Source of the DNA: JAVBKV01 sp031553885
Lineage (GTDB): Bacteria; Bacteroidota; Bacteroidia; Bacteroidales; Azobacteroidaceae
Direction: 5' to 3'
Assembly: GCA_031553885.1 (NCBI GenBank)
Contig: JAVBKV010000010.1
Coordinates: 1-64,000 of the forward strand
Length of the DNA: 64,000 nucleotides
Shown here: positions 34,497-43,241 of the stretch, in pieces
Layout of the letters: every line of letters begins with the position of its first letter
Numbering within the stretch: position 1 is the first letter of the stretch
Notes under the pieces: generated by a model
What the model was told of the DNA's origin: nothing
What the model saw: the letters and a program-made list of their open reading frames with translations, nothing else
Databases searched by the model: none
Program-made: the position numbers and the translations under genes

Positions 34497-36032
34497 TTGT
34501 GCCTCTTTTCCAATGTGAAGGCACAGGATGTTGCCGTTGGTTACGTTTTTAACGACCTCAATGCGAATGGCAAAAAAGATAAGAATGAAGCCGGTATTGC
34601 CGGAGTTGCTGTTTCAAACGGTGTTGAGGTTGTAATTTCCGATTCACAGGGGAAATATCAACTCCCTGTCGGAGACAACAATTGTATTTTTGTTATAAAA
34701 CCGGAAGGATACAATGTTCCGGCTAATGCAAACAATCAACCCCTGTTTTATTATATTCATAAACCGAAAGGATCTCCGGCAACTTTTAAATATAAAGGTG
34801 TGGAACCGACCGGAAAACTTCCCAGGTCCATTGATTTTGCACTGGTGAGTTCTCCGGAACCGGAAAAGTTTACTTCCTTGGTTTTCGGAGATCCTCAACC
34901 TTACACAGAAGCCGAGGTGGATTACTTTTCCCGTGGAATACTGACTGAAGTAAAAGGGAAGAGAAATATCGGATTCGGATTAAGTTTAGGCGATATCGCC
35001 GGTGACAATCTTAACCTGCATCAGTCTTACATCCGGGTGATGAAACAGGTCGGTATACCCTGGTACAATGTAATGGGAAATCATGATATGAATTATGATG
35101 CTCCGGCAGATTCGTTGTCGGATGAAACATTCGAGTCCAATTTTGGTCCGGCGAACTATGCGTTCAACTATGCAAAAGCACATGTCATTGTACTGGATGA
35201 TATTCTTTATCCGGACCCGCGTGGCCGCAAAGGATACTGGGGTGGTTTCCGACCTGATCAGCTTCAATTTATTGAGAATGATTTAAAATATACGGATCGG
35301 AATAAGTTGATAATTATAGCAATACATATTCCTCTGTTTCACGAGAATGAAGATTCTTTCCGGGATGCCGACCGGAGGAAGTTATTCGGGTTGCTGAAGG
35401 ACTTTCCGAATGTATTGGTAATGTCTGCTCACACGCATTTGCAGCGTCATGACTTTTATGACAAAGAAGACGGATGGCTGCAGGAAAAACCGTTACATGA
35501 ATACAATGCGGGAACTACTTCCGGAGATTGGTATTCAGGAGAACTGAATGATCAGGGAGTTCCTGTTTCCACCATGCGTGACGGGACGCCTAAAGGATAT
35601 GTTTTCCTGAATGTTTCCGGCAATCAGTATACACTGGATTATAAGGTGGCCGGGAAATCATCCGATTATCAGATTGCCATTTTTAACCCTAAAATTGTTC
35701 CGGCGAATAAAAATACTTCGGCTTTGATTGTAGCCAATTTTTTCATGGGGCATAAAAGTAATCCGGTCGAGTTCCGGATCGATAACGGATCCTGGGAAAA
35801 AATGAACTATGTTGAAAATATCGATCCGAAATACATGTATGATTTATTGCAATGGGATCAGTCAGACACATTGAAAAAAGAACGTCGTCCGTCCAATCCG
35901 GAGATTTGCAAACACCTTTGGCAGGTAAAAATACCAACCAAACTACCGGTAGGAGAACACACCATTGAGGTTCGGGCAACCGATCTGTTCGGCCGTGTTT
36001 TTAAGCAAACCAGCAGCTATCGCATCGAGTAA
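34497..36032 (+). CDS. Secreted calcineurin-like metallophosphoesterase
   Basis: Three domains are visible: an N-terminal Ig/SdrD-like domain (MetallophosN type, VGYVFNDLNANGKKDKNEAGI), the metallophosphatase core, and a C-terminal beta domain (MetallophosC type). The core has metal-ligand motifs FGDPQPY, LGDIAGD, GNHDMNYD, AIHIPLF and AHTHLQRH. It would hydrolyse a phosphoester of unknown identity in the periplasm or at the surface. The start is abnormal: the frame reads upstream as a full signal peptide (ATA at 34467, then KYSGFIIALLCLFSNVKAQ), but the expected ATG is ATA. The only accepted start codon in frame is TTG 34497, which would remove most of the signal peptide. Confidence 0.8.
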   Translation: MCLFSNVKAQDVAVGYVFNDLNANGKKDKNEAGIAGVAVSNGVEVVISDSQGKYQLPVGDNNCIFVIKPEGYNVPANANNQPLFYYIHKPKGSPATFKYKGVEPTGKLPRSIDFALVSSPEPEKFTSLVFGDPQPYTEAEVDYFSRGILTEVKGKRNIGFGLSLGDIAGDNLNLHQSYIRVMKQVGIPWYNVMGNHDMNYDAPADSLSDETFESNFGPANYAFNYAKAHVIVLDDILYPDPRGRKGYWGGFRPDQLQFIENDLKYTDRNKLIIIAIHIPLFHENEDSFRDADRRKLFGLLKDFPNVLVMSAHTHLQRHDFYDKEDGWLQEKPLHEYNAGTTSGDWYSGELNDQGVPVSTMRDGTPKGYVFLNVSGNQYTLDYKVAGKSSDYQIAIFNPKIVPANKNTSALIVANFFMGHKSNPVEFRIDNGSWEKMNYVENIDPKYMYDLLQWDQSDTLKKERRPSNPEICKHLWQVKIPTKLPVGEHTIEVRATDLFGRVFKQTSSYRIE

Positions 36033-36034
36033 AA

Positions 36035-38440
36035 TTAAGCGATTTCCAGCGGATTTCTGACTTTCTCTTTTAACAGAGCAATGTCCAGTACTTCCCGGAT
36101 GTCGTCGACATAATGGAATTGCAATCCCCTCACATAAAGTGCGTTGATTTCATCGACGTGCTTTTTGTTTTCCCGGCAGAGAATGATTTCTTTGATCCCG
36201 GCCCGTTTGGCAGCCAGTATTTTTTCCCGGATTCCGCCCACAGGAAGTACTTTCCCTCGTAGTGTGATCTCTCCGGTCATGGCCAGGTTATTTTTTACTT
36301 TTCGCTGTGTGAAAGCCGAAACCAGAGAAGTCGCCATGGTGATCCCGGCTGAAGGTCCGTCTTTGGGAATGGCTCCTTCAGGAACATGGATATGCACATT
36401 CCAGTTTTCAAAGACCTCGTCATTGATCCCTAACTGGGAAGCATGAGCTTTGATGTATTCCAGGGCCAATACGGCCGACTCTTTCATGACATCGCCCAGA
36501 TTCCCGGTCAATGTCAGTTTGGAGCCTTTTCCCTTGCTTAAGCTGGTCTCCACAAAAAGAATTTCTCCACCAACGGCAGTCCAGGCCAATCCGGTGACTA
36601 CTCCAGCGTATTCGTTTCCCTGGTATTTATCACGGGTATATTCTATCGGACCCAGATACGTTTTCAGATCTTCTGTTTCCATTGATTTGGGGTATTCCTG
36701 CTCTTCGGCAATGGCGCGGGCTATTTTTCTCATAATCTTAGCCAGCTTTTTATTCAGTTCCCTGACTCCTGATTCACGGGTATACGATTCGATGATAGCC
36801 TCAATCGTTTTCTTTGGAATATCGAAAGCCTCCTTTTGAATCCCATGCGCCTCCAGTTGATTGGGGATCAGGTGTTTCCGGGCAATTTCAATTTTTTCTT
36901 CCGTGATATAGCCACTCACATCGATCAATTCCATACGGTCCAGCAAAGGTTGTGAAACCGTATTCAGGGCATTGGCCGTAGCAATAAACAATACTTTGGA
37001 CAGATCGAAATCGATGTCTAAATAATTATCGTGAAAAGCAAAGTTTTGTTCCGGATCCAAGACCTCCAGCAAAGCAGCGGCCGGATCTCCTTTGTAATCA
37101 CGACCAACCTTATCGATTTCATCCAGGATAATCACCGGATTGGAAGATCCTGCTTTTTGCAGGCTTTGAATAATCCGTCCGGGCATAGCTCCGATGTAAG
37201 TCCGGCGGTGTCCGCGGATTTCCGCTTCATCGTGCAGTCCTCCCAGCGACATACGTACGTATTTCCGGTTCAGGGCTTCGGCAACCGATTTTCCCAGGGA
37301 TGTTTTACCTACTCCCGGAGGGCCATACAGACAGACAATCGGTGATTTCATATCTCCTTTCAATTTCAGTACAGCCAGGTGCTCGATGATGCGTTCCTTG
37401 ACTTTTTCCAGTCCGAAGTGATCTTTATCCAATACCTTCTTGGCTCGTTTCAGGTTAAAATTATCCTGGGTAAAATGATTCCAGGGAAGAGATAGAATAT
37501 TTTGGATGTAAGTCATTTGCGTGGAATAATCCGGTGAATGCGGATGCAACCGTTCCAGTTTCCGAAGCTCTTTATCGAAAATAAGCCGTACTTCCGGTGA
37601 AAAATTAACTTTATCGGCTTTTTCTTTGATTTCTTTGATTTCGATGTCCTGAATACTTCCACCCAGAGCCTCCTGGATATTTTTCATTTCCTGTTGCAGG
37701 AAATATTCCCGTTGTTGCTTGTCGATATCGACCTGCGTTTTCCTGCGAATGGATTCTTTGATTTCCAATAACTGTACGTCATGGTTCAGGAGGTACAGCA
37801 ACCGGTTCAGCCGTTCCTTCACATCATTACAGGCAATCACTTCCTGCTTTTGTTCCGGAGTTGCTTCCACGGAAGAAAATGCCAGGTTGATAATATAATT
37901 GTAATCTTTTGATTTTTGCAAATTGTCCAGTATGAAATCCGGAAGTCCCATTTTAGATGTCAGCATTTGTAAGGTGACATCTTTGACCGAATTCAGTAAA
38001 GCCTTATATTCCTTATCAGATTTGGCAGGTACAACATCTTCCAGAGCAGAAAACTTTCCTTTCAGGTAAGGTTCTCTGGTTGTTATTTCATCTAACCGGA
38101 TCCGTTTTGCTCCTAACAGTAAAACCGTAGTACTGCTTTCACTTTCCTGTACTACATTGACAACTTTGGCAACGACACCCACCGGAAACAGGTCTTCCAT
38201 CCCCGGATCATCTTCGTTTGCGTCTTTTTGGCAGAAAACGCCCAGCAGTCCGTCCCGCTTATGAACTTCATGAATCAATTTAAGCGACTTGCTCCTACCC
38301 ACATTGACCGGAGTCGGTATTCCCGGGAAAAACAACATGTTCTTCAATGGCAGAATGGGGGTTTCATTCCCTATTTCGTCTAAATTAATGGGTTTATTTT
38401 CTATGATAATTTCTACTTGAGATGCAATATTGTCAGTCAT
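36035..38440 (-). CDS. lon: ATP-dependent protease Lon
   Basis: ATG 38440 (MTDNIASQVEII) gives 801 residues; the frame extends six codons upstream to a TTG. Domains in order are the LON substrate-binding domain (about 30-235), coiled middle region, AAA+ module with Walker A GPPGVGKTS and Walker B VIILDEIDK, and the S16 peptidase with the catalytic Ser in PKDGPSAGI and Lys in VGGIREKILAAKRAG. Lon degrades misfolded and regulatory proteins in the cytoplasm. It is convergent with the phosphoesterase gene, with 2 bases between the stops and no visible terminator. Confidence 0.97.
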   Translation of the reverse strand: MTDNIASQVEIIIENKPINLDEIGNETPILPLKNMLFFPGIPTPVNVGRSKSLKLIHEVHKRDGLLGVFCQKDANEDDPGMEDLFPVGVVAKVVNVVQESESSTTVLLLGAKRIRLDEITTREPYLKGKFSALEDVVPAKSDKEYKALLNSVKDVTLQMLTSKMGLPDFILDNLQKSKDYNYIINLAFSSVEATPEQKQEVIACNDVKERLNRLLYLLNHDVQLLEIKESIRRKTQVDIDKQQREYFLQQEMKNIQEALGGSIQDIEIKEIKEKADKVNFSPEVRLIFDKELRKLERLHPHSPDYSTQMTYIQNILSLPWNHFTQDNFNLKRAKKVLDKDHFGLEKVKERIIEHLAVLKLKGDMKSPIVCLYGPPGVGKTSLGKSVAEALNRKYVRMSLGGLHDEAEIRGHRRTYIGAMPGRIIQSLQKAGSSNPVIILDEIDKVGRDYKGDPAAALLEVLDPEQNFAFHDNYLDIDFDLSKVLFIATANALNTVSQPLLDRMELIDVSGYITEEKIEIARKHLIPNQLEAHGIQKEAFDIPKKTIEAIIESYTRESGVRELNKKLAKIMRKIARAIAEEQEYPKSMETEDLKTYLGPIEYTRDKYQGNEYAGVVTGLAWTAVGGEILFVETSLSKGKGSKLTLTGNLGDVMKESAVLALEYIKAHASQLGINDEVFENWNVHIHVPEGAIPKDGPSAGITMATSLVSAFTQRKVKNNLAMTGEITLRGKVLPVGGIREKILAAKRAGIKEIILCRENKKHVDEINALYVRGLQFHYVDDIREVLDIALLKEKVRNPLEIA

Positions 38441-38581
38441 TTTTATTATTTTTGTCAATTAGTAACATGTTCTTGAAGAGTCAAAACCCATGCCAAAGCA
38501 GGAATAATATTTTTTGTGTCATAAACATTTATTGAACTAACTTGTTTTACTTTATATAAACAGAAGGAAAGGAGAACAATT

Positions 38582-38800
38582 ATGGATTTAATCGAAATTG
38601 CCACTTTTACATTTCCAAATGACGCAGACGTCCTGGAAAGTTTATTTCAAGCTGAAAAGATTGAGTATTACCTGAATAATCAGGCAGGAGCTATAATTAT
38701 TCCCGGAACTGGAGCTGTCCTTTCTGTAAAAGAAAGTGATGTTCCTAAAGCTGTTGAGATTATCAAACAGGCGGGATTTAATAATAATTTGATTATTTAA
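38582..38800 (+). CDS. DUF2007-type small protein
   Basis: The 72-residue protein matches the DUF2007 (putative signal-transducing) pattern: an N-terminal strand with the FTFPNDADVLESLFQAEKI helix and the C-terminal VKESDVPKAVEIIKQAGF segment, a ferredoxin-like fold. A strong purine-rich ribosome site (AAAGGAGA) precedes ATG 38582, unusual among the weak sites in this window. It is 11 bases upstream of the beta-barrel gene and is probably co-transcribed. The function of the family is unknown. Confidence 0.8.
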   Translation: MDLIEIATFTFPNDADVLESLFQAEKIEYYLNNQAGAIIIPGTGAVLSVKESDVPKAVEIIKQAGFNNNLII

Positions 38801-38811
38801 ATAGATTTGAC

Positions 38812-39402
38812 ATGAAAAAGAGAGTATTTTTTATTGGCGTATTTTGTTTGTTGGTAGCTACAGTTTCTAACGCTCAAGCCCCATTTCGGTTGGGTGTCAA
38901 AGCAGGGGCTAATATCGCTGATGTTTCACTTAGCAATAGTTCGTTTTCTACCGGTAATATGACCGGTTTTGAGGTTGGTCCTATGCTGGAATGGCTGATG
39001 ATCAAGAATCATTTTGGTATTGATGCTGCTGTACTTTATTCCCAACGGGGGATTAAGATAGATGATGTCAGTGATATAAAGATCGATAAAAATGTCGGTT
39101 ACCTGGACATTCCTGTTAATTTGAAGTGGGTGATAGGTAGTGCTCATAACTTCAAGCCCTATTTGTCTGCCGGTCCGTATATCAGTTTCAATCTTTCCGG
39201 AAAGGATATTTCCGATCAGTGGGAAGCAGAAAGTTTCGGAGCCGGGATGAATTTCGGGGCTGGAATCCAACTCTTTCGTTTCCTGCAGGTAGGAGCTAAT
39301 TATGGAGTCAGTCTGACTGACGATTATAAAACAATCAAAGGAACAACCGATTATACAGCAAAAAGCCGTACTTGGTCGATTACGGCAGCAGTGCTGTTCT
39401 AG
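38812..39402 (+). CDS. Outer membrane beta-barrel protein (PorT-like)
   Basis: A signal peptide (ending SNAQA) precedes a beta-barrel of about 175 residues that begins FRLGVKAGANIADVSL and ends with the aromatic strand RTWSITAAVLF. This is the pattern of the outer membrane beta-barrel (PorT-related) family of Bacteroidota. Structural or transport role, unknown ligand. The gene at 39531-40106 encodes a clear paralogue with the same start and end patterns, so the two arose by tandem duplication. Confidence 0.82.
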   Translation: MKKRVFFIGVFCLLVATVSNAQAPFRLGVKAGANIADVSLSNSSFSTGNMTGFEVGPMLEWLMIKNHFGIDAAVLYSQRGIKIDDVSDIKIDKNVGYLDIPVNLKWVIGSAHNFKPYLSAGPYISFNLSGKDISDQWEAESFGAGMNFGAGIQLFRFLQVGANYGVSLTDDYKTIKGTTDYTAKSRTWSITAAVLF

Positions 39403-39429
39403 CAGATAATAATTGGTCGTCCATCCATA

Positions 39430-39480
39430 GGTGCGTCAGCACCGAAATCTATATAGCCCCATGCGTCAGCGTGGGGCTAT
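39430..39480. repeat. Paired hairpins sharing TGCGTCAGC (REP-like)
   Basis: Hairpin 1: GGTGC-GTCA-GCACC (39430-39443). Hairpin 2: ATAGCCCCA (39453-39461) with TGGGGCTAT (39472-39480) and an inner GC-GTCA-GC. Both present the same TGCGTCAGC top. No T tract follows, so they are unlike ordinary terminators and may be a dispersed palindromic element. Confidence 0.5.
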
Positions 39481-39518
39481 TGTGTTAGAGGGGATTTTTA
39501 TTTTTGTTATTTTTTCTG

Positions 39519-39526
39519 TATCTTTG
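39519..39526 (+). promoter_or_regulatory. -7 box directly before the second beta-barrel gene
   Basis: TATCTTTG ends only 4 bases before ATG 39531, so transcription would start at or next to the start codon. Confidence 0.5.
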
Positions 39527-39530
39527 TATA

Positions 39531-40106
39531 ATGATGAAAAAGCGGGCTGTCATTCTTTTCAGTTGTTGTCTGCTCAGTATTTTTTCCATGCAGGCGGAAA
39601 TCCGGTTGGGATTGAAAGCCGGTCTGAACCTGTCGGAAGCTTCATTTAGCTGGGAGACGCTGGAGTCGGGAAATTTTACCGGATTTCAGGCTGGTCCTGT
39701 TTTGGAAGTCGGCTTACCGGTCCTTGGCTGGGGATTGGATTTTGGAGTTTTATATTCGCTCCAGGGATTCAAAATCCATGAACAGACCGAGAGAAATGCG
39801 TCCCTCTATTTTCCGTTGAATCTCAAGTATAAATTCAGCTTATTAGGTGCTATAGGATTTTATGGATCTGCAGGACTCTTTGCTGATGTTAAAATCTCCA
39901 AGGATGATTTTTCAATCAGCGATATGTACGATTCTTTCAAATATAAAACGTTTGGAGCCGGAGTGAACCTGGGTTTCGGAGTCGAATTATTCGGTAAATT
40001 ACAGGTCGGACCCAGCTATCAGATACGGTTAACGGATGATTACAGCACTGACGATTACACCGTAAGAACCAAGACATGGTCGATTACGGCCATTTATTTC
40101 TTTTGA
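39531..40106 (+). CDS. Outer membrane beta-barrel protein, paralogue of the preceding one
   Basis: Start is ATG 39531 or 39534 (MMKKRAVILFSCC), giving a signal peptide; the frame extends to 39504 through the promoter box. The barrel begins IRLGLKAGLNLSEASFSW and ends RTKTWSITAIYFF, closely matching the gene at 38812. It is separated from it by palindromic hairpins and its own promoter box. The start lies almost at the predicted transcription start, so the mRNA may be leaderless. The function is unknown. Confidence 0.8.
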   Translation: MMKKRAVILFSCCLLSIFSMQAEIRLGLKAGLNLSEASFSWETLESGNFTGFQAGPVLEVGLPVLGWGLDFGVLYSLQGFKIHEQTERNASLYFPLNLKYKFSLLGAIGFYGSAGLFADVKISKDDFSISDMYDSFKYKTFGAGVNLGFGVELFGKLQVGPSYQIRLTDDYSTDDYTVRTKTWSITAIYFF

Positions 40107-40109
40107 CTT

Positions 40110-42371
40110 ATGTTTGTAGAAATCATATTGCCGGTCCCCTTATCAGATACTTACACTTATTCTGTTCCGGAAGAACTGGAAAAACAGATTCAACCGGGAA
40201 TCATGGTGCTGGTGGAATTCGGAAGGAACAAACATTATTCCGGTTTAATTGCTTATATACGGCAGATTCCTCCTGCGCCGGATCTGGCGATCAAGCCTAT
40301 TCTGGCGATCGAGAGCAACCAACCGATCCTCCGTCGTCCTCAACTTCGTTTCTGGGAATGGCTTTCACAGTATTACCTTTGCCGGCTGGGAGAAGTGTAC
40401 AAGGCGGTTCTACCTTCCGGTTTCCGGACAGAAAGCTCTTCCAACTATAAGCAGAAAAAAGAAATTTTTGTTCGTTTTTCTTCCTCTTATACTGATAAAA
40501 ATAACCTGCACCAGGCATTTGACAATGTTAAGCGCGCCATCAGGCAGGAACAGTTACTGCTGGCTTTTATTGAGTATTCTCATGCATTTTCTCCTTCGGG
40601 GGAAAAAGAAGTTTCCCGGAAAGAACTCCTTTCCCGTAGCGGCTCCAATGAAACGGCTCTGGCCGGATTAATCGAAAAAAACATTTTAGAAACCTACGAA
40701 AAAGAAATCAGCCGCCTGCAGGCTTACAAAAAGGAAACCGCCGGATTAAATCACCTCAATGCATTTCAACAGCAGGCCTATACGGAAATCGTTCAATCGT
40801 TTCGTCAAAAAGATGTGTGTCTGTTGCATGGGGTAACTTCAGCCGGAAAAACAGAAATCTACACACACCTGATCAGTGAAGCTCTGAAACTCAATCGTCA
40901 GGTATTGTTTTTGTTACCGGAAATTGCGCTGACTGCTCAGATTACAGGACGCCTGAAACAGTTTTTCGGTGATCTACTGGGGGTTTATCATTCTAAGATC
41001 AGTGATAACGAACGGGTGGAGATTTGGAATAACCTGCTGAATGACGAAGGATATCAGATCATTCTGGGAGTGAGATCTTCTGTTTTCCTGCCTTTCAGGG
41101 ATCTTGGATTGATTATCGTGGACGAGGAACATGAACCCAGTTACAAGCAACAGGATCCGGCGCCACGGTACCATGCACGTAATGCAGCCATTGTTCTGGC
41201 TACCATGCATGCTGCAAAAGTAGTATTGGGAAGTGCTACTCCTTCCATTGAGTCGTATTTCAATGCCCAAACCGGGAAATACGGATATGTCCGGTTAGAC
41301 AAGCGGTTCGAGGAAACCGAACTTCCGGCAATTATTCCGGTCAATGTCAAAGAACTAAGACGAAAAAAACGGATGAAAACGCTGTTCTCCCCTTTGTTGA
41401 TTCAGCAAATGGAACGGGTATTGGAACAGAGAGAACAGGTACTCTTATTTCAGAACCGCCGGGGATTCGCTCCGATGGTTACCTGCAAAACCTGCGATTG
41501 GACGCCCAAATGCCAGTTTTGTGATGTCAGTCTTACCTATCATAAACAATTTGGCCAATTAACCTGCCACTATTGCGGAAGTACATACCGCTTACCCACC
41601 GAATGTCCGGAATGTGGTAACCGGGAACTGAAACCACAGGGCTTCGGTACCGAAAAGGTAGAGGAAGAAATCCGGGAGCTCTTCCCTGAAGTAAAGGTAG
41701 ACCGGATGGACGCGGATACAACCCGGAATAAGAAATCTTTTGAAGAGATCATTACCCGTTTCGAACAGGGAAAAACCCAGGTGCTGATCGGCACACAAAT
41801 GATATCCAAGGGACTGGATTTTGAAAAAGTCAGCCTGGTAGGCATTCTGAACGCCGACTCATTGATGAACTTCCCTGATTTCCGGGCGCATGAACGGGCC
41901 TATCAACTGATGTCGCAGGTCGCAGGCAGAGCCGGAAGAAGAAAGCAACAAGGGGAAGTAATCCTGCAAACGTCTCATCCGGAACATCCGGTCATCTCCA
42001 TGGTATTGAATCACGATTACGACGGAATGTATCAGATGCAACTTGAAGAACGGCAATTGTTCCGTTATCCTCCTTTTTACCGGTTGATTTATATCAATCT
42101 GAAACACAAGCAGGATGAGGCATTGAAAGAGTTGGCCGAAGTTTATGCAGGTTTGTTGCGGCAAACCCTGGGGCACCGGGTGATAGGCCCGGACAAGCCG
42201 GTAATCGGCCGGATCCAATCGCTGCATATTCGCAAAATATTACTTAAAATAGAGATTTCGGCCTCTTTGAATACATTGAGGGAAATACTGGAAAATACGT
42301 ATTCCAGGATGTCGGAACACCCGGGATTCAAGTATATGATTGTACAATACGATGTAGATCCGGTCGGATAG
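40110..42371 (+). CDS. priA: Primosomal protein N' (replication restart helicase)
   Basis: PriA reloads the replicative helicase at stalled forks. The 753-residue protein has the N-terminal DNA-binding domain, Walker A GVTSAGKT (about 241-248), DEEH helicase motif II (IIVDEEHEPSYKQ), and the zinc-binding insert with CKTCDWTPKCQFC and CHYCGSTYRLPTECPEC. Helicase motifs VI (QVAGRAGR) follow. It starts 3 bases after the beta-barrel gene stop, so they may share transcription. Confidence 0.96.
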   Translation: MFVEIILPVPLSDTYTYSVPEELEKQIQPGIMVLVEFGRNKHYSGLIAYIRQIPPAPDLAIKPILAIESNQPILRRPQLRFWEWLSQYYLCRLGEVYKAVLPSGFRTESSSNYKQKKEIFVRFSSSYTDKNNLHQAFDNVKRAIRQEQLLLAFIEYSHAFSPSGEKEVSRKELLSRSGSNETALAGLIEKNILETYEKEISRLQAYKKETAGLNHLNAFQQQAYTEIVQSFRQKDVCLLHGVTSAGKTEIYTHLISEALKLNRQVLFLLPEIALTAQITGRLKQFFGDLLGVYHSKISDNERVEIWNNLLNDEGYQIILGVRSSVFLPFRDLGLIIVDEEHEPSYKQQDPAPRYHARNAAIVLATMHAAKVVLGSATPSIESYFNAQTGKYGYVRLDKRFEETELPAIIPVNVKELRRKKRMKTLFSPLLIQQMERVLEQREQVLLFQNRRGFAPMVTCKTCDWTPKCQFCDVSLTYHKQFGQLTCHYCGSTYRLPTECPECGNRELKPQGFGTEKVEEEIRELFPEVKVDRMDADTTRNKKSFEEIITRFEQGKTQVLIGTQMISKGLDFEKVSLVGILNADSLMNFPDFRAHERAYQLMSQVAGRAGRRKQQGEVILQTSHPEHPVISMVLNHDYDGMYQMQLEERQLFRYPPFYRLIYINLKHKQDEALKELAEVYAGLLRQTLGHRVIGPDKPVIGRIQSLHIRKILLKIEISASLNTLREILENTYSRMSEHPGFKYMIVQYDVDPVG

Positions 42372-42378
42372 GAAATAC

Positions 42379-43197
42379 TCAGTACGATTCTTTTTCGTTC
42401 GGAAAATCTTTTTCTTTTACGTCCCGGATATAGTCTTGAACTGCCCCGTAAATGGTATCATACAGATTGGCATAACGGCGTAAAAACCGGGGAGAGAATT
42501 CCTTATTGATACCCAGCATATCGTGCATGACCAGCACTTGTCCGTCGACATAAGGTCCGGCTCCGATTCCGATCATGGGAATTGTCAGCTCATCAGCCGC
42601 CTGTTTGGCTAATTGCGCCGGGATTTTTTCCAGGACAATCCCAAAACAGCCCAGTTCCTGAAGCAACCGGGCATCTTCCAGTAATTTCTGTGCTTCGTCT
42701 TCTTCTTTCGCTCTGACTGTGTAAGTTCCGAATTTATTGATGGATTGAGGCATCAGGCCCAGGTGCCCCATAACAGGAATACCAGCACTTAAAATGCGTT
42801 CGACAGACTCCTTGATTTCCTTACCTCCTTCAATTTTAATACAATCGGCATGGGTTTCTTTCATGATCCGGATAGCCGAGTGAACCGCTTCCTTGGAATT
42901 TCCCTGATACGATCCGAAAGGCATATCGACCACGACTAATGCCCTTTTGACTGCTTTGGCAACCGATTTTCCGTGATAGATCATCTGGTCGAGTGTAATA
43001 GGCAATGTGGTCACATTCCCGGCCATTACATTGGAAGCAGAGTCTCCGACCAGAATGACATCCATTCCGGCCTGGTCGATAATCGAAGCCATGGAGTAAT
43101 CGTAAGCGGTCAACATGGAAATTTTTTCTCCGCGTTGTTTCATTTCAATTAAACGATGAGTCGTTACCTTGCGGGTATCTTCGGTGTACGTAGACAT
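42379..43197 (-). CDS. panB: 3-methyl-2-oxobutanoate hydroxymethyltransferase
   Basis: PanB makes ketopantoate from 2-oxoisovalerate and methylene-THF, the first step of pantothenate synthesis. The sequence has the family landmarks SMLTAYDYSMA, LVGDSASNVMAGN with Mg-binding Asp, DMPFGSYQGN, KIEGGKE, and GHLGLMPQS. Length (272) is normal. It has its own promoter. The pantothenate leads on to CoA, in which the coaBC gene at 52674-53892 acts. Confidence 0.96.
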   Translation of the reverse strand: MSTYTEDTRKVTTHRLIEMKQRGEKISMLTAYDYSMASIIDQAGMDVILVGDSASNVMAGNVTTLPITLDQMIYHGKSVAKAVKRALVVVDMPFGSYQGNSKEAVHSAIRIMKETHADCIKIEGGKEIKESVERILSAGIPVMGHLGLMPQSINKFGTYTVRAKEEDEAQKLLEDARLLQELGCFGIVLEKIPAQLAKQAADELTIPMIGIGAGPYVDGQVLVMHDMLGINKEFSPRFLRRYANLYDTIYGAVQDYIRDVKEKDFPNEKESY

Positions 43198-43223
43198 AAT
43201 GCTGTTTTTTAGTTAAATTGCCC

Positions 43224-43231
43224 CAAAGATA
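43224..43231 (-). promoter_or_regulatory. -7 box of panB
   Basis: TATCTTTG on the minus strand (CAAAGATA on plus), 26 bases upstream of ATG 43197. Confidence 0.6.
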
Positions 43232-43241
43232 ATGTGTTTTT

